Shown: positions 17,528-25,549, numbered from the stretch's first letter. The stretch is DNA of 44,330 bases from an uncultured Lactobacillus sp. (GCA_937916845.1 CALFSK010000041.1:1-44330), one strand, 5' to 3'. Numbers and translations are program-made. The notes: a model not told the origin generated them from the sequence alone.

Positions 17528-17541
17528 TGAAAGCGATTTCA
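17528..17541. promoter_or_regulatory. cre site (CcpA operator) between pepQ and ccpA
   Basis: TGAAAGCGATTTCA matches the consensus TGWAANCGNTNWCA at every position. It lies about 65 bases upstream of the ccpA -35 and 150 bases from pepQ. CcpA with HPr-Ser-P binds such sites; autoregulation and control of pepQ are inferred from position. Confidence 0.85.
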
Positions 17542-17592
17542 ATTAGTATCTTAAGTTGCATCAAGACCATTATTTTGCTATATTGGTTGATG

Positions 17593-17621
17593 TTGCATGA
17601 AAACGAATGAAAACATATCAT
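17593..17621 (+). promoter_or_regulatory. Promoter of ccpA
   Basis: TTGCAT (17593-17598), a 17-bp spacer and TATCAT (17616-17621). The spacer contains the direct repeat TGAAAAC at 17598-17604 and 17608-17614, ten bases apart. Confidence 0.65.
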
Positions 17622-17646
17622 ATCAGCTAAGAAAGGGCTATTTTAT

Positions 17647-18657
17647 ATGGAAAAACAGACAGTAACGATTTATGACGTTGCACGGGAAGCAGCCGTCTCA
17701 ATGGCAACAGTTTCACGGGTAGTTAATGGGAATCCTAACGTTAAACCAGCCACTCGGAAAAAGGTTTTGGCAGTTATCGAACGCTTAGACTACCGGCCAA
17801 ACGCGGTTGCCCGGGGCCTTGCAAGTAAACGTTCGACGACGGTTGGGGTAATTATTCCCGACGTAACGAATATTTACTTTGCTTCATTAGCACGTGGGAT
17901 TGATGACATTGCGATGATGTATAAATACAACATCATTTTGACCAACTCCGACGATGCCGGCGAACAAGAAGTCAACGTGTTAAACACTTTGATGGCTAAG
18001 CAAGTTGATGGGGTGATCTTCATGGGTAACCACATCGATGATAAGCTACGGGCAGAATTCAAACGTGCTAAGGCACCAGTTGTTTTAGCTGGTACGGTTG
18101 ATCCCGAGGGTGATACCCCAAGTGTCAACATTGATTACGCTGCCGCCGTTGAAGAAGCAGTGACGAACTTGATCAAACGCGGTCACAAGAAGATTGCGTT
18201 GGCTTTAGGGTCATTGAGCCAATCAATCAACGCTGAATACCGGTTGAAGGGTTATAAGCGGGCTTTGAACAAAGCTAAGTTACCTTATGACGACTCACTG
18301 GTTTACGAAGCGGGCTATTCTTACGATGCCGGGATCAAGTTACAACCCGTCATTGCGGATAGTGGTGCTACCGCAGTGTTCGTTGGTGACGACGAAATGG
18401 CTGCCGGAATCATTAATGCTAGCATGGAATCTGGCATCGACGTGCCTAACGACTTGGAAGTTATTACAAGTAACAACACGATCGTGACTCAGATTACTCG
18501 CCCAGCAATCACATCCATTACGCAACCACTCTATGATATTGGTGCCGTAGCGATGCGGATGTTAACTAAGTTGATGAACGATAAGGAATTAGAAGAAAAA
18601 ACGGTCACATTACCATACGGGATTGTGCGCCGTGCTTCGACTAAGGCCGCAGAATAA
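17647..18657 (+). CDS. ccpA: Catabolite control protein A
   Basis: LacI/GalR-family global regulator of carbon catabolite repression. 336 aa. The HTH is at residues 5-25 (VTIYDVAREAAVSMATVSRV) and the hinge helix at about 47-60 (YRPNAVARGLASKRS). The periplasmic-binding-like core follows with GVIIPDVTNIYF, MAKQVDGVIFMGNHI and ITSITQPLYDIGAVAMRML. Binds cre sites when complexed with Ser46-phosphorylated HPr. Divergent from pepQ, with a perfect cre between them. Monocistronic, with a UUCG-loop terminator. Confidence 0.97.
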   Translation: MEKQTVTIYDVAREAAVSMATVSRVVNGNPNVKPATRKKVLAVIERLDYRPNAVARGLASKRSTTVGVIIPDVTNIYFASLARGIDDIAMMYKYNIILTNSDDAGEQEVNVLNTLMAKQVDGVIFMGNHIDDKLRAEFKRAKAPVVLAGTVDPEGDTPSVNIDYAAAVEEAVTNLIKRGHKKIALALGSLSQSINAEYRLKGYKRALNKAKLPYDDSLVYEAGYSYDAGIKLQPVIADSGATAVFVGDDEMAAGIINASMESGIDVPNDLEVITSNNTIVTQITRPAITSITQPLYDIGAVAMRMLTKLMNDKELEEKTVTLPYGIVRRASTKAAE

Positions 18658-18719
18658 TTGAATCATAACGGTAGGTTGACCGGCTTCACGGCGGTAAGTC
18701 ACAACTTAGCGTTATACTA

Positions 18720-18750
18720 GGTTTAGAACTTCGGTTCTGAACCTTTTTTT
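18720..18750 (+). terminator. Terminator of ccpA
   Basis: GGTTTAGAAC pairs with GTTCTGAACC (one G-U) around a stable UUCG tetraloop, followed by seven T. Confidence 0.92.
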
Positions 18751-18779
18751 GTTCAGTAACCACAGAGAGGATGGCTTAG

Positions 18780-19646
18780 ATGGCGAAATTAGTATTACCG
18801 GCGCGCCCCGGAAAAGTTCAGTTAGGGTTAAAAGCGTCCGCACTGCCGGCGCAATTAATGAATCGATTACAGTACCGCCCGGAGGTATTTGAGTTTTTCA
18901 CTAGCTCGGCGGATTTTCAACCCGAACGGTTTAAAGCGTTGAAAGCAGCTGTGAAATTTGTTTTGGCGAACGTGACGGAAAAGGTGGTCGTACACCACCC
19001 GATGAGCTATCAGGGGATCCATTTGGACCAGCTACTTGATCCTAAACGGCAGCCAGAAGCTTATCAATTTTTACATGCTTCTACCGACCAATTATTGGAT
19101 TTGGCGAATGATTTAGACGTCAAAATTTTGGTACACGGGGGCTACGGTGGCACCGAACTATTAGACCAGTACCCATCAGTTACGGCCGCCCGGACGGTGG
19201 TCCTGAGTCGCTTAGACGAACTTGTGCGTCAGGCCAACGGGCACGTGATGATTGAAAATGGGATTACCCCTAGTTTTATGTACGGTGATCCGCAGTTAGA
19301 TGAACAGTTGATCCAACACCATTTCCCATTAGTTTGCGATTTGAGTCACGTCTTTATTGGGTTGCATGGTGACATGGAACTGACGATGTTAGCGTTAAAA
19401 CGGCTGGTGCCGTTGATTCAGCATTATCATTTGGTCGATTCACTTGGTCAGCAACATGACAGTTTACCTCTAGGCCGGGGCTTGATCGACTGGCAGCGGG
19501 TGTTGCCAGTGCTGAATTCACACGCAACGATGATCTACGAGGTTCCTGACGAGACGGATGCCACTTGTGCGAACATGCTCAGCAGTTATCACTACTTACG
19601 TGACATGGAGACCCGTGTGATTGAGGGGGAGCGGTCGCATGAGTAA
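18780..19646 (+). CDS. Sugar phosphate isomerase/epimerase-like TIM-barrel protein
   Basis: 288 aa, xylose isomerase-like/AP-endonuclease family 2 fold. Barrel-type elements with potential metal ligands: VEKVVVHHPMSYQG-like segment near residue 72, ILVHGGYGG, HVMIENGITPSFM, FPLVCDLSHVFIGLHGDM, HYHLVDSLGQQHDSLPLGRG and MIYEVPDE. Family members isomerise or epimerise sugars, inositols or related acids; the substrate cannot be deduced. The start follows GAGAGGATGG. It overlaps the next gene by 8 bases. No distinct promoter was recognised. Confidence 0.75.
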   Translation: MAKLVLPARPGKVQLGLKASALPAQLMNRLQYRPEVFEFFTSSADFQPERFKALKAAVKFVLANVTEKVVVHHPMSYQGIHLDQLLDPKRQPEAYQFLHASTDQLLDLANDLDVKILVHGGYGGTELLDQYPSVTAARTVVLSRLDELVRQANGHVMIENGITPSFMYGDPQLDEQLIQHHFPLVCDLSHVFIGLHGDMELTMLALKRLVPLIQHYHLVDSLGQQHDSLPLGRGLIDWQRVLPVLNSHATMIYEVPDETDATCANMLSSYHYLRDMETRVIEGERSHE

Positions 19647-19959
19647 CGTCGTTATTCACGTAGATGAGCCGCAAAAGGTAGCCATGGCAATCAGTAATAG
19701 TCGCAACTTTTTGGCGTTGCGCCCCACTAGTACGCTGGTGATCGTGGTCAATGGTCCGGCCATTACGACGTTAACCACGGGGGCGTGGGATGCTTTGTTG
19801 ACAGAGTTGCCCCAAGTTGAAGTCGACGCCTGTCAAAATGCGATGCGGAGTCATCAACTGACCGCGGCGGACTTACCAACGGGCGTGACCGTCGTGCCGG
19901 CGGGAGTAGTGCGGCTAGTTGAGTTACAGGAGCAGGGCTACGCTTATTTGAAACCGTAA
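19639..19959 (+). CDS. DsrE-like small protein
   Basis: 106 aa from ATG 19639, 7 bases after GAGGGGGAG. The pattern VVIHVDEPQKVAMAISNSRN then STLVIVVNGPAITTL and VDACQNAMRSHQL resembles the DsrE/DsrF sulphur-relay fold, including a Cys (in DACQNAM) at the position that is often reactive. The function is unknown. Overlaps the TIM-barrel gene, so the two are probably co-expressed. Confidence 0.72.
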   Translation: MSNVVIHVDEPQKVAMAISNSRNFLALRPTSTLVIVVNGPAITTLTTGAWDALLTELPQVEVDACQNAMRSHQLTAADLPTGVTVVPAGVVRLVELQEQGYAYLKP

Positions 19960-20032
19960 CTAAGATAATGAAGCCTCATAGCTGGCAAGATGTTTAGCGC
20001 ATTATGCCAGTGATTAAATTTGAAAATTGTTT

Positions 20033-20068
20033 AAGGCGGTGTGGTTGTTATGACCACGCCGTCTTTTT
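20033..20068 (+). terminator. Terminator after the DsrE-like gene
   Basis: AAGGCGGTGTGGT pairs with ACCACGCCGTCTT (two G-U pairs) around a 7-base loop and is followed by five T. It marks the left edge of the accessory region. Confidence 0.85.
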
Positions 20069-20131
20069 GTGTCATTTTGGGTGATAAAATGAACGGTTTA
20101 AAAATAAAGCGTCAACGAGTGCTTATTGATA

Positions 20132-20165
20132 TATAATTATTTTAATAAACGATTTTGAAATCGTT
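20132..20165 (+). promoter_or_regulatory. -10 element and 18-base palindrome before the 190-aa secreted protein
   Basis: TATAAT at 20132-20137 has no recognisable -35 partner. Sixteen pairing bases, AACGATTT (20148-20155) and AAATCGTT (20158-20165), then form a perfect 8-bp hairpin with a two-base centre, just before GGAGG. This could be an operator or a 5'-UTR hairpin. Confidence 0.4.
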
Positions 20166-20182
20166 ATTTTGGAGGAAAAATT

Positions 20183-20755
20183 ATGAAATTAAGTCAAGTA
20201 GGGCTCATTGCTTTATCAGTCATGACAGTCAGTTCGTTAGCGGTAACGGCTACACCAACGGTTGCCAGTGCAAAGACGTACAAGATTAGCAAGTCAGTAT
20301 TGAGAAATAAAAATAAGCTGTTAGCAAAAAGGGAAGGAAAGCACCAAATTGGCGGCGTATTATTGTTTACTCAAACATCGAAGAAAAACTTGAAGATTGC
20401 TGAAGGATCAGGGCCATCAATTAATGTTATTAATTATAAGATTAAGCACCAGAAGGTTAAGGGTAGCAAGATGACGTTTACTGTCACGCCAAAGTTGAGT
20501 AAGCGGGATAAGAAATATGGGTTAGCCAGAGGTAAGGGAACATTGACGATTCAGCGGACTGGTAAATCAACCTATAAAATCCCTAAGATTTATGTCGGTA
20601 AAGGCTTTCACCGGCTCAACGCGAATAAATTCCAGCTTTATAATGAATGGATTAAGCCCAAAAAGGTTAGTGAAAAAGGCTTTAAACTAATGACTAAAAA
20701 ACAACTGCGTAAAGTTGGAAGTGCTCAGATGATGATGCGGGATTACTTTAAGTAG
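20183..20755 (+). CDS. Secreted basic protein of unknown function
   Basis: 190 aa. A Sec signal peptide spans residues 1-30 (hydrophobic core GLIALSVMTVSSLAVTA, cleavage probably after VASA). The mature part is very rich in Lys (KKNLKIAEG, KLSKRDKKYG, KKVSEKGFKLMTKKQLRK) with beta-strand-like alternation, compatible with binding to anionic wall polymers or membranes. I do not recognise a family. The start is preceded by GGAGG. It is 16 bases upstream of the first CAP-domain gene and probably co-transcribed. Confidence 0.75.
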   Translation: MKLSQVGLIALSVMTVSSLAVTATPTVASAKTYKISKSVLRNKNKLLAKREGKHQIGGVLLFTQTSKKNLKIAEGSGPSINVINYKIKHQKVKGSKMTFTVTPKLSKRDKKYGLARGKGTLTIQRTGKSTYKIPKIYVGKGFHRLNANKFQLYNEWIKPKKVSEKGFKLMTKKQLRKVGSAQMMMRDYFK

Positions 20756-20771
20756 GCGGGGGAAAATGACT

Positions 20772-21884
20772 ATGAAGCAATCAGCAAAGTTTACATCGGT
20801 AGCCCTAGTAGCAGTCACCGTGTTGGGTGGTAGTGTTTTGGCTCAACCGACGAACGCATCGGCCAGTTCCGCTTATAAGCGGAGTAAGATTACTAAGGTG
20901 AAGGCTGAAAATTACTATTCCATGGGTTCCAAAGGCTGGACTTACGTGTTTAAAGGCAATGCCAAGCACTTAGTGTTAAAGCATAACCATAAACTGGGCA
21001 ATTATAAGAAGACAACGTGGGTCAGCACAGCCAAAACGACCTTGACCAGACACGGCCAGAAGTATTTGTATTACTACGTGACTAATACAAAAAATAATGC
21101 CAAGGGCTGGGTCTGGAATGTGCATCTTCAAGCTGGTAAGAATTACCAATCCAGTAAAGTCACTAACTTCAAAGGTAATTATCAGCGTAAAAAGTCAGGA
21201 AAACTTTACAAAATAACTGGTTCTAAGAAATATATCAAGCTAAGCCAGGGTAGCAAGTTAGCGAATAACGTGAAATACACAGCTAGCAAGAAACGTACGA
21301 TCTATAAGAAACGCAAAGCTTACAAGTATTATTATGTGACCAATAAGACCACTAAGCAAAAAGGCTGGGTTTGGAGTGGCTATCTAACCAAGAGTAAGAA
21401 AGCTACACCTGCTAAGAAATCATCAAACCAGGGTAACACTACTAGTGGTGTACCTGGAATGAGTAATAATAGTGGTGCAAACTTTACAATTGCTAAGACG
21501 GTCAGTCAATCAGTAACTCTTTTGAATAGTGAACGGACTAAGTTAGGACGTGCCGGAGTGACAGTTGATCCAATTTTGACTAAGATTGCGAATACACGAG
21601 CAGTCCAACTATTAACAGAATATGACCATAATTATAAAGGTCAAGTAGCTGATACGGTATTAGCCAAGCAATATGGAATTTATGATACTTACTTCATGGG
21701 TGAAGATTTGACAGCAGTAAATAAAGATAATGTCAATCCAGCGTATGATTTAATTTATGGTTTTCAATCAGATGCACATTGGTATGACCTTATAAATCCA
21801 TCAGCATCTAAGATTGGTATTGGGATGGCAGAAGACCCGACGAATCCAGGTGACTACTATGTAGCCGTAGAAATGGGCTTTTAA
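20772..21884 (+). CDS. Secreted CAP-domain protein with two wall-module repeats (paralogue 1)
   Basis: 370 aa from ATG 20772; ATG 20766 is too close to the GGGGG ribosome site. Signal peptide to about residue 32 (ending NASAS). Two repeats follow, about 35-125 and 126-215, each with a Lys/Tyr-rich beta pattern ending KYxYYYVTN....KGWVW..YL, resembling SH3-like/GW wall-binding modules. After a Ser/Gly linker a CAP/SCP (YkwD-like) domain begins with TVSQSVTLLNSERTKLGRAG and contains EYDHNYKG, GEDL and DAHWYDLINPSASKIGIGM. CAP proteins are secreted; the activity is unresolved. A paralogue lies at 23865-24977. Confidence 0.82.
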   Translation: MKQSAKFTSVALVAVTVLGGSVLAQPTNASASSAYKRSKITKVKAENYYSMGSKGWTYVFKGNAKHLVLKHNHKLGNYKKTTWVSTAKTTLTRHGQKYLYYYVTNTKNNAKGWVWNVHLQAGKNYQSSKVTNFKGNYQRKKSGKLYKITGSKKYIKLSQGSKLANNVKYTASKKRTIYKKRKAYKYYYVTNKTTKQKGWVWSGYLTKSKKATPAKKSSNQGNTTSGVPGMSNNSGANFTIAKTVSQSVTLLNSERTKLGRAGVTVDPILTKIANTRAVQLLTEYDHNYKGQVADTVLAKQYGIYDTYFMGEDLTAVNKDNVNPAYDLIYGFQSDAHWYDLINPSASKIGIGMAEDPTNPGDYYVAVEMGF

Positions 21885-21964
21885 ATTAATGTGGTGATCA
21901 ACAATCTTTAATTGCAAGGTGGTTTACTGCAGTAAGATTACTAGTCTTTAAGGGCCTATATGCC

Positions 21965-22030
21965 AAAAAAATCCACAACACAGCATATTTAACATTGCAC
22001 TTTGGTGATGTTGAATATGCTGTGTTGTGG
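21965..22030 (-). terminator. 26-bp hairpin with terminator polarity on the reverse strand
   Basis: Arms 21973-21998 and 22005-22030 pair over 26 bp with a few G-U pairs and a 6-base loop ACTTTG. An A run (21965-21971) precedes it on the + strand and no T run follows. It therefore has intrinsic-terminator form only when read on the - strand, although neighbouring genes are on +. It could equally be an inverted-repeat element. Confidence 0.5.
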
Positions 22031-22095
22031 CATGTGTATGCAGAGTGGTACTGGGTTTGATCTAAACGGGAATGGTGATTTTTAGGAGGGGAACT

Positions 22096-23781
22096 TTGAA
22101 ACAGAAAATCGTACTGTCAGCCGTATTAATTTCAGCCTTGATCTTAGCTGGCTGTCAGTCTAATAGTAAGCAAACAGCTGCTAGTAATGCCACTAAAACG
22201 TCTACAGAAGCGGTTAAACCTAATCTAGGTCAAGTAGCTGGTCAGAGTTATACGGGGACGCACAGGGGGAATGGTAAGTCTACAGACCCGACTTATGTCT
22301 ATAAGATTAGTTTTAATAATGACGGTAGTTTTGGACAGGAAATCATTAGTAGTGATGGTTATGCAGCTCGGTTTATTCAACAAGGCACTTACAAGTACGA
22401 CCAAGCCAAAAAGCAGATTGTTTTGAAGCTTAATAAAGTCACGGAGACTAGTTATCAATCGGACGGTGATTTACAGGATAGTCACAATCCGGTTCGACTG
22501 AGTGTTCGGACTGATGATGGTGCTAGTTCGCTGACTAAGTTGAATGCTGCTGAAAATAAACCGTTAGTAATCAAGGATAAGGGTAGCTATCTATTGGGAA
22601 CTGTTAACAATGTGAAGTTGACCAAGGATAGTAGCCCGGTTAAAAGTTTTGATAAGCTAGCTAGTTCTGAGGCTGATGCCTATTCAACTAAAGGCCAAAT
22701 CATTAATCAAAAGACATTCACCGCCAAACTGGGAACTTCTCGGATTTGGATGACGTTTAATGATGACGGAACTTGGCAGTGCCGAATCATTGATGGAACT
22801 CATTGGTGGGACATCTATGACCAAGGGACTTGGACGGTTAACGACGGGCGATTAGCGTTAACAACTACTGGTGACGTTCATGAATTTACTATTGTTGGGG
22901 ATACGACCAACCCGACGAAATATTCAAATGTGACAACCGATAGCTCTAGAGTAACCGATAACTTTACTTGGAAAATTAGTGGCAACGACTTAGTTATTAC
23001 GTCGAAACAAGATAGTAGTATGACCGCTAATATGCAGGTTAAGTCGAGTAAGGTCACACAGCCCTACACAGTTGCGCAATCTGAGACAAAAAATACATCT
23101 AGCTCAACAACGGATATCTTTGGATCACAGGATGATTTTAAGGCTTGGTTAAATATTCACAGCGGTTCGGCTGCGACGTATGCACGCGACATGACTAAAA
23201 GTCAAAATGCTAAATATGAAAATAAATTCAAAGAGGCCTTTGATGGCATAGAGCCATTGTATATTTGTAAATTTTACAATGGGGTTAGTGATAAAGGTAT
23301 CAGTAAGAAAATGGCCATCTCGATTTTGTTATATGCATCTGATGGTAAGGTACACGAGTTAAAGAATAATACTTGGAAAATTTCCAGCTATACAAAGATT
23401 TTATCGTCGGTAGCAAAAGACAAAGCAGGGAATGGTGGCAAAATTTCATTCAGTTCTGATTATCCACAACCAGTTACGATTAACAACAAGGAAGATTTTG
23501 GTAATTGGATTCGTAAAGTCACTAATTCTAAAGGTAATGATGACTTTGTTTTGCACACTTCAAATGTAGATAGCAATGATAAATATTTTACTAGCGAGGT
23601 TTCTGGGGTTACACCACTGTATTATGCAGGTGAATCTGGCTTGAAAGGTGACATGCAGTCAATTGCGGCTGAATGGATTTATGGGGATGATGGTAGAGTG
23701 TACAGTCACTTCACCAAGCATGGTCCTAAGTGGCATGTAGACCGAAATTTGAGTAGTCGGATACAAAATGGCGAAGATTAA
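22096..23781 (+). CDS. Lipoprotein with internal duplications
   Basis: 561 aa from TTG 22096, placed 6 bases after GGAGG; the upstream in-frame codons overlap that site. The lipobox LAGC gives a lipidated Cys20. An N-terminal half contains two similar beta-rich units (NDGSFGQEIIS... and NDDGTWQCRIIDGTHWWDIY, both ending in a Thr-rich strand). The C-terminal half holds two further repeats, each opening DF..W, continuing GI/VTPLYY or EPLYI and ending in a WKI/WHV strand. No known enzyme motif. Tethered to the outer face of the membrane, between the two CAP genes. Confidence 0.72.
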   Translation: MKQKIVLSAVLISALILAGCQSNSKQTAASNATKTSTEAVKPNLGQVAGQSYTGTHRGNGKSTDPTYVYKISFNNDGSFGQEIISSDGYAARFIQQGTYKYDQAKKQIVLKLNKVTETSYQSDGDLQDSHNPVRLSVRTDDGASSLTKLNAAENKPLVIKDKGSYLLGTVNNVKLTKDSSPVKSFDKLASSEADAYSTKGQIINQKTFTAKLGTSRIWMTFNDDGTWQCRIIDGTHWWDIYDQGTWTVNDGRLALTTTGDVHEFTIVGDTTNPTKYSNVTTDSSRVTDNFTWKISGNDLVITSKQDSSMTANMQVKSSKVTQPYTVAQSETKNTSSSTTDIFGSQDDFKAWLNIHSGSAATYARDMTKSQNAKYENKFKEAFDGIEPLYICKFYNGVSDKGISKKMAISILLYASDGKVHELKNNTWKISSYTKILSSVAKDKAGNGGKISFSSDYPQPVTINNKEDFGNWIRKVTNSKGNDDFVLHTSNVDSNDKYFTSEVSGVTPLYYAGESGLKGDMQSIAAEWIYGDDGRVYSHFTKHGPKWHVDRNLSSRIQNGED

Positions 23782-23864
23782 AAGCTAGAAGGCTGTTAAA
23801 AAGCAAAATAATCATATCTTTATTTTGTTCAAAAGGAAAAATAGAAGTGTAAAGGGGTATTACC

Positions 23865-24977
23865 ATGAGTAAAGTAACAAAAACTACTGCCGTAACATTA
23901 GCAGCCATAACGATGATCGGTGGGGCCATCTTTTCTCGACCGACCAGTGCTTCAGCTAGTGCTACTTATAAACGGAATAAGATTATTAAGGTGAAGGCGG
24001 CTAATTACTATTCAACCAAGAATGCAAGAACGTACGCATTCAAAGGTAGTGCGAAGCATCTAGTTTTGAAATCAAATCATGCGTTAAAGAACTATAAGAC
24101 TACTACTTGGATACGCACTAAGAAAACAACGATTACTAAACATGGTAAGAAGTACCTGTATTACTATGTGACTAATAGTAAAAATGGTGCTAAAGGCTGG
24201 GTTTGGCATAAGTACTTGAAGGCTGGCAAGAATTATCAGTCTAGCAAGGTTACCAGTTTTAATGGCACTTACCAGGTTAAAAAACTCGGCAAGTTTTACA
24301 AGGTAACTGGTTCTACCAAGTATATTAAACTTAGTCAAGGGACTAAGTTAGCTAGCAACGTAAAATATACAGTTAGCCAAAAGCGCACTATTTACAAAAA
24401 GGGGAAAGCTCACAAGTATTACTATGTCATCAACCCAGGGACTAAGCAGCAGGGTTGGGCTTGGAGTGGGTATCTAACCAAAGTTAAGAAATCAAGTTCA
24501 AACAGTCAAACAGAAAGTTCCGCAAAACAAGGTAGCAGTTCAGCGACTTTAGGGGCTGAATCAAACACTGGGGCGACATTCACGACGGCGAAGACAGTAA
24601 GCCAAGCGGTAACATTATTGAATCAGGAGCGTGCCAAGTTGGGGCGTAGTGCATTAACCGTAGATGGGGCTTTGACTAGTGTAGCTAATGCACGAGCAGT
24701 TCAATTGAAGACTGAGTATGACCATTACTTTAATGGGGTAGATGCAGGTAATGTATTAGCAAAGCAGTATGGGGCATCTAGTTATTATATGACTGAAGAT
24801 TTAACAATGGTAAGCAAAGATAATGTCAATCCAGCGGCGGATTTAATCATGGGGTTCAAGAATGATGCACATTGGTATGATATTGTAAACGTAAGTGCAT
24901 CAAAGATTGGTATTGGGATGGTAGAAGACCCAGCAAATCCAGGTAACTATTTAGTGGCAGTGGAAATGGGATTCTAG
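23865..24977 (+). CDS. Secreted CAP-domain protein with two wall-module repeats (paralogue 2)
   Basis: 370 aa, the same length and architecture as paralogue 1: signal peptide to about residue 32, two Lys/Tyr-rich modules each ending KGWVW or QGWAW..YL, a Ser/Gln linker, then a CAP domain (TVSQAVTLLNQERAKLG, EYDHYFNG, TEDL, DAHWYDIVNVSASKIGIGM). The Gly before the conserved Glu in GEDL has become Thr; both His positions are kept. Probably secreted and wall-attached. The start follows AAAGGGG. A tandem duplicate separated by the lipoprotein gene; downstream lies the 3' end of a third copy. Confidence 0.82.
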   Translation: MSKVTKTTAVTLAAITMIGGAIFSRPTSASASATYKRNKIIKVKAANYYSTKNARTYAFKGSAKHLVLKSNHALKNYKTTTWIRTKKTTITKHGKKYLYYYVTNSKNGAKGWVWHKYLKAGKNYQSSKVTSFNGTYQVKKLGKFYKVTGSTKYIKLSQGTKLASNVKYTVSQKRTIYKKGKAHKYYYVINPGTKQQGWAWSGYLTKVKKSSSNSQTESSAKQGSSSATLGAESNTGATFTTAKTVSQAVTLLNQERAKLGRSALTVDGALTSVANARAVQLKTEYDHYFNGVDAGNVLAKQYGASSYYMTEDLTMVSKDNVNPAADLIMGFKNDAHWYDIVNVSASKIGIGMVEDPANPGNYLVAVEMGF

Positions 24978-25017
24978 GCTACTGAATTGAGTAACATATT
25001 CTAATCGAGTATCAAAA

Positions 25018-25108
25018 GGGGCAATCCAGCGATGGGTTGTCTTTTTTTGTGTTACCTTAAAATTACTCAATCAAAAATAAAAGAAATAAATTTGCACAAA
25101 ACTATTGC
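25018..25108 (+). repeat. Direct repeat, left copy (terminator and flank)
   Basis: Starts with the terminator hairpin and continues TTACCTTA.AATTAC and then AATAAA..AAATTT.CACAAAACTATTG. It matches the right copy at 25462-25549 with scattered differences. Confidence 0.75.
25020..25048 (+). terminator. Terminator of CAP paralogue 2
   Basis: GGCAATCCA pairs with TGGGTTGTC around a GCGA tetraloop, followed by seven T. It is nearly duplicated at 25464-25488. Confidence 0.9.
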
Positions 25109-25244
25109 ATTAAATCTAAAGAGTGTTATATCAATACTTGTAAGTTGGATGTTGGATATCAAACCTACGAAATAAAGCTTCTTTAGTAAAGGGGAAAGTT
25201 TCAAAATAAGGGCATCAATTTGTTACTGTTTTGAAATGTAGCTT
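25049..25244. other. AT-rich stretch without a gene
   Basis: The first 60 bases belong to the direct repeat. Beyond that I see no ribosome site, stem-loop or frame that supports a gene. Confidence 0.4.
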
Positions 25245-25397
25245 ATGGATGTTAGTAAAGTAATCACTAATGAAGAGTTGGCACGCGAATTAAAATTAAG
25301 TTCTGCGTATACAACTAGATTGGCTAAAGGGTTATTAAGTAGTGGGTTATTAACTCCGGATGATATTCGGCAAATACACTGGGAAATTATTATGTAG
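25245..25397 (+). CDS. Possible 50-residue ORF, probably a gene fragment
   Basis: Opens with ATG 25245 directly after an in-frame TAG and encodes 50 residues with a strongly helical, HTH-like pattern (VITNEELARELKLSS, TRLAKGLLSSGLLTPDDIRQI). It ends by running, out of frame, into the fossil CAP 3' end. No ribosome site. It looks like real protein sequence, but more likely a fragment than an expressed gene. Confidence 0.3.
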   Translation: MDVSKVITNEELARELKLSSAYTTRLAKGLLSSGLLTPDDIRQIHWEIIM

Positions 25398-25417
25398 CGG
25401 TAGAGTTTGCATTCTAG
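25382..25417 (+). pseudogene. Fossil 3' end of a third CAP-domain gene
   Basis: Read from 25382, the codons give GNYYVAVEFAF and a stop. The CAP paralogues end DYYVAVEMGF and NYLVAVEMGF. The rest of the gene is missing, and the sequence changes abruptly just before 25382. The same terminator follows 46 bases later. Confidence 0.8.
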
Positions 25418-25461
25418 GGATACCGAACCAAATAGCACCATCAAATTAAATATGAAGCGAG

Positions 25462-25549
25462 AGGCAATCCAGCGATGGGTTGCTTTTTGTTTTACCTTAG
25501 AATTACCCATTCAAGAATAAAATAAAGAAATTTACACAAAACTATTGAT
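25462..25549 (+). repeat. Direct repeat, right copy (terminator and flank)
   Basis: Right copy of the element at 25018-25108. It contains the terminator 25464-25488 (GCAATCCA / TGGGTTGC, GCGA loop, five T), then TTACCTTAGAATTAC and ACACAAAACTATTG. Confidence 0.75.

Noticed and set aside
18713..18718. TATACT before the TIM-barrel gene as a promoter
   Set aside because: No -35 at normal spacing, and transcription from it would start within the ccpA terminator hairpin.
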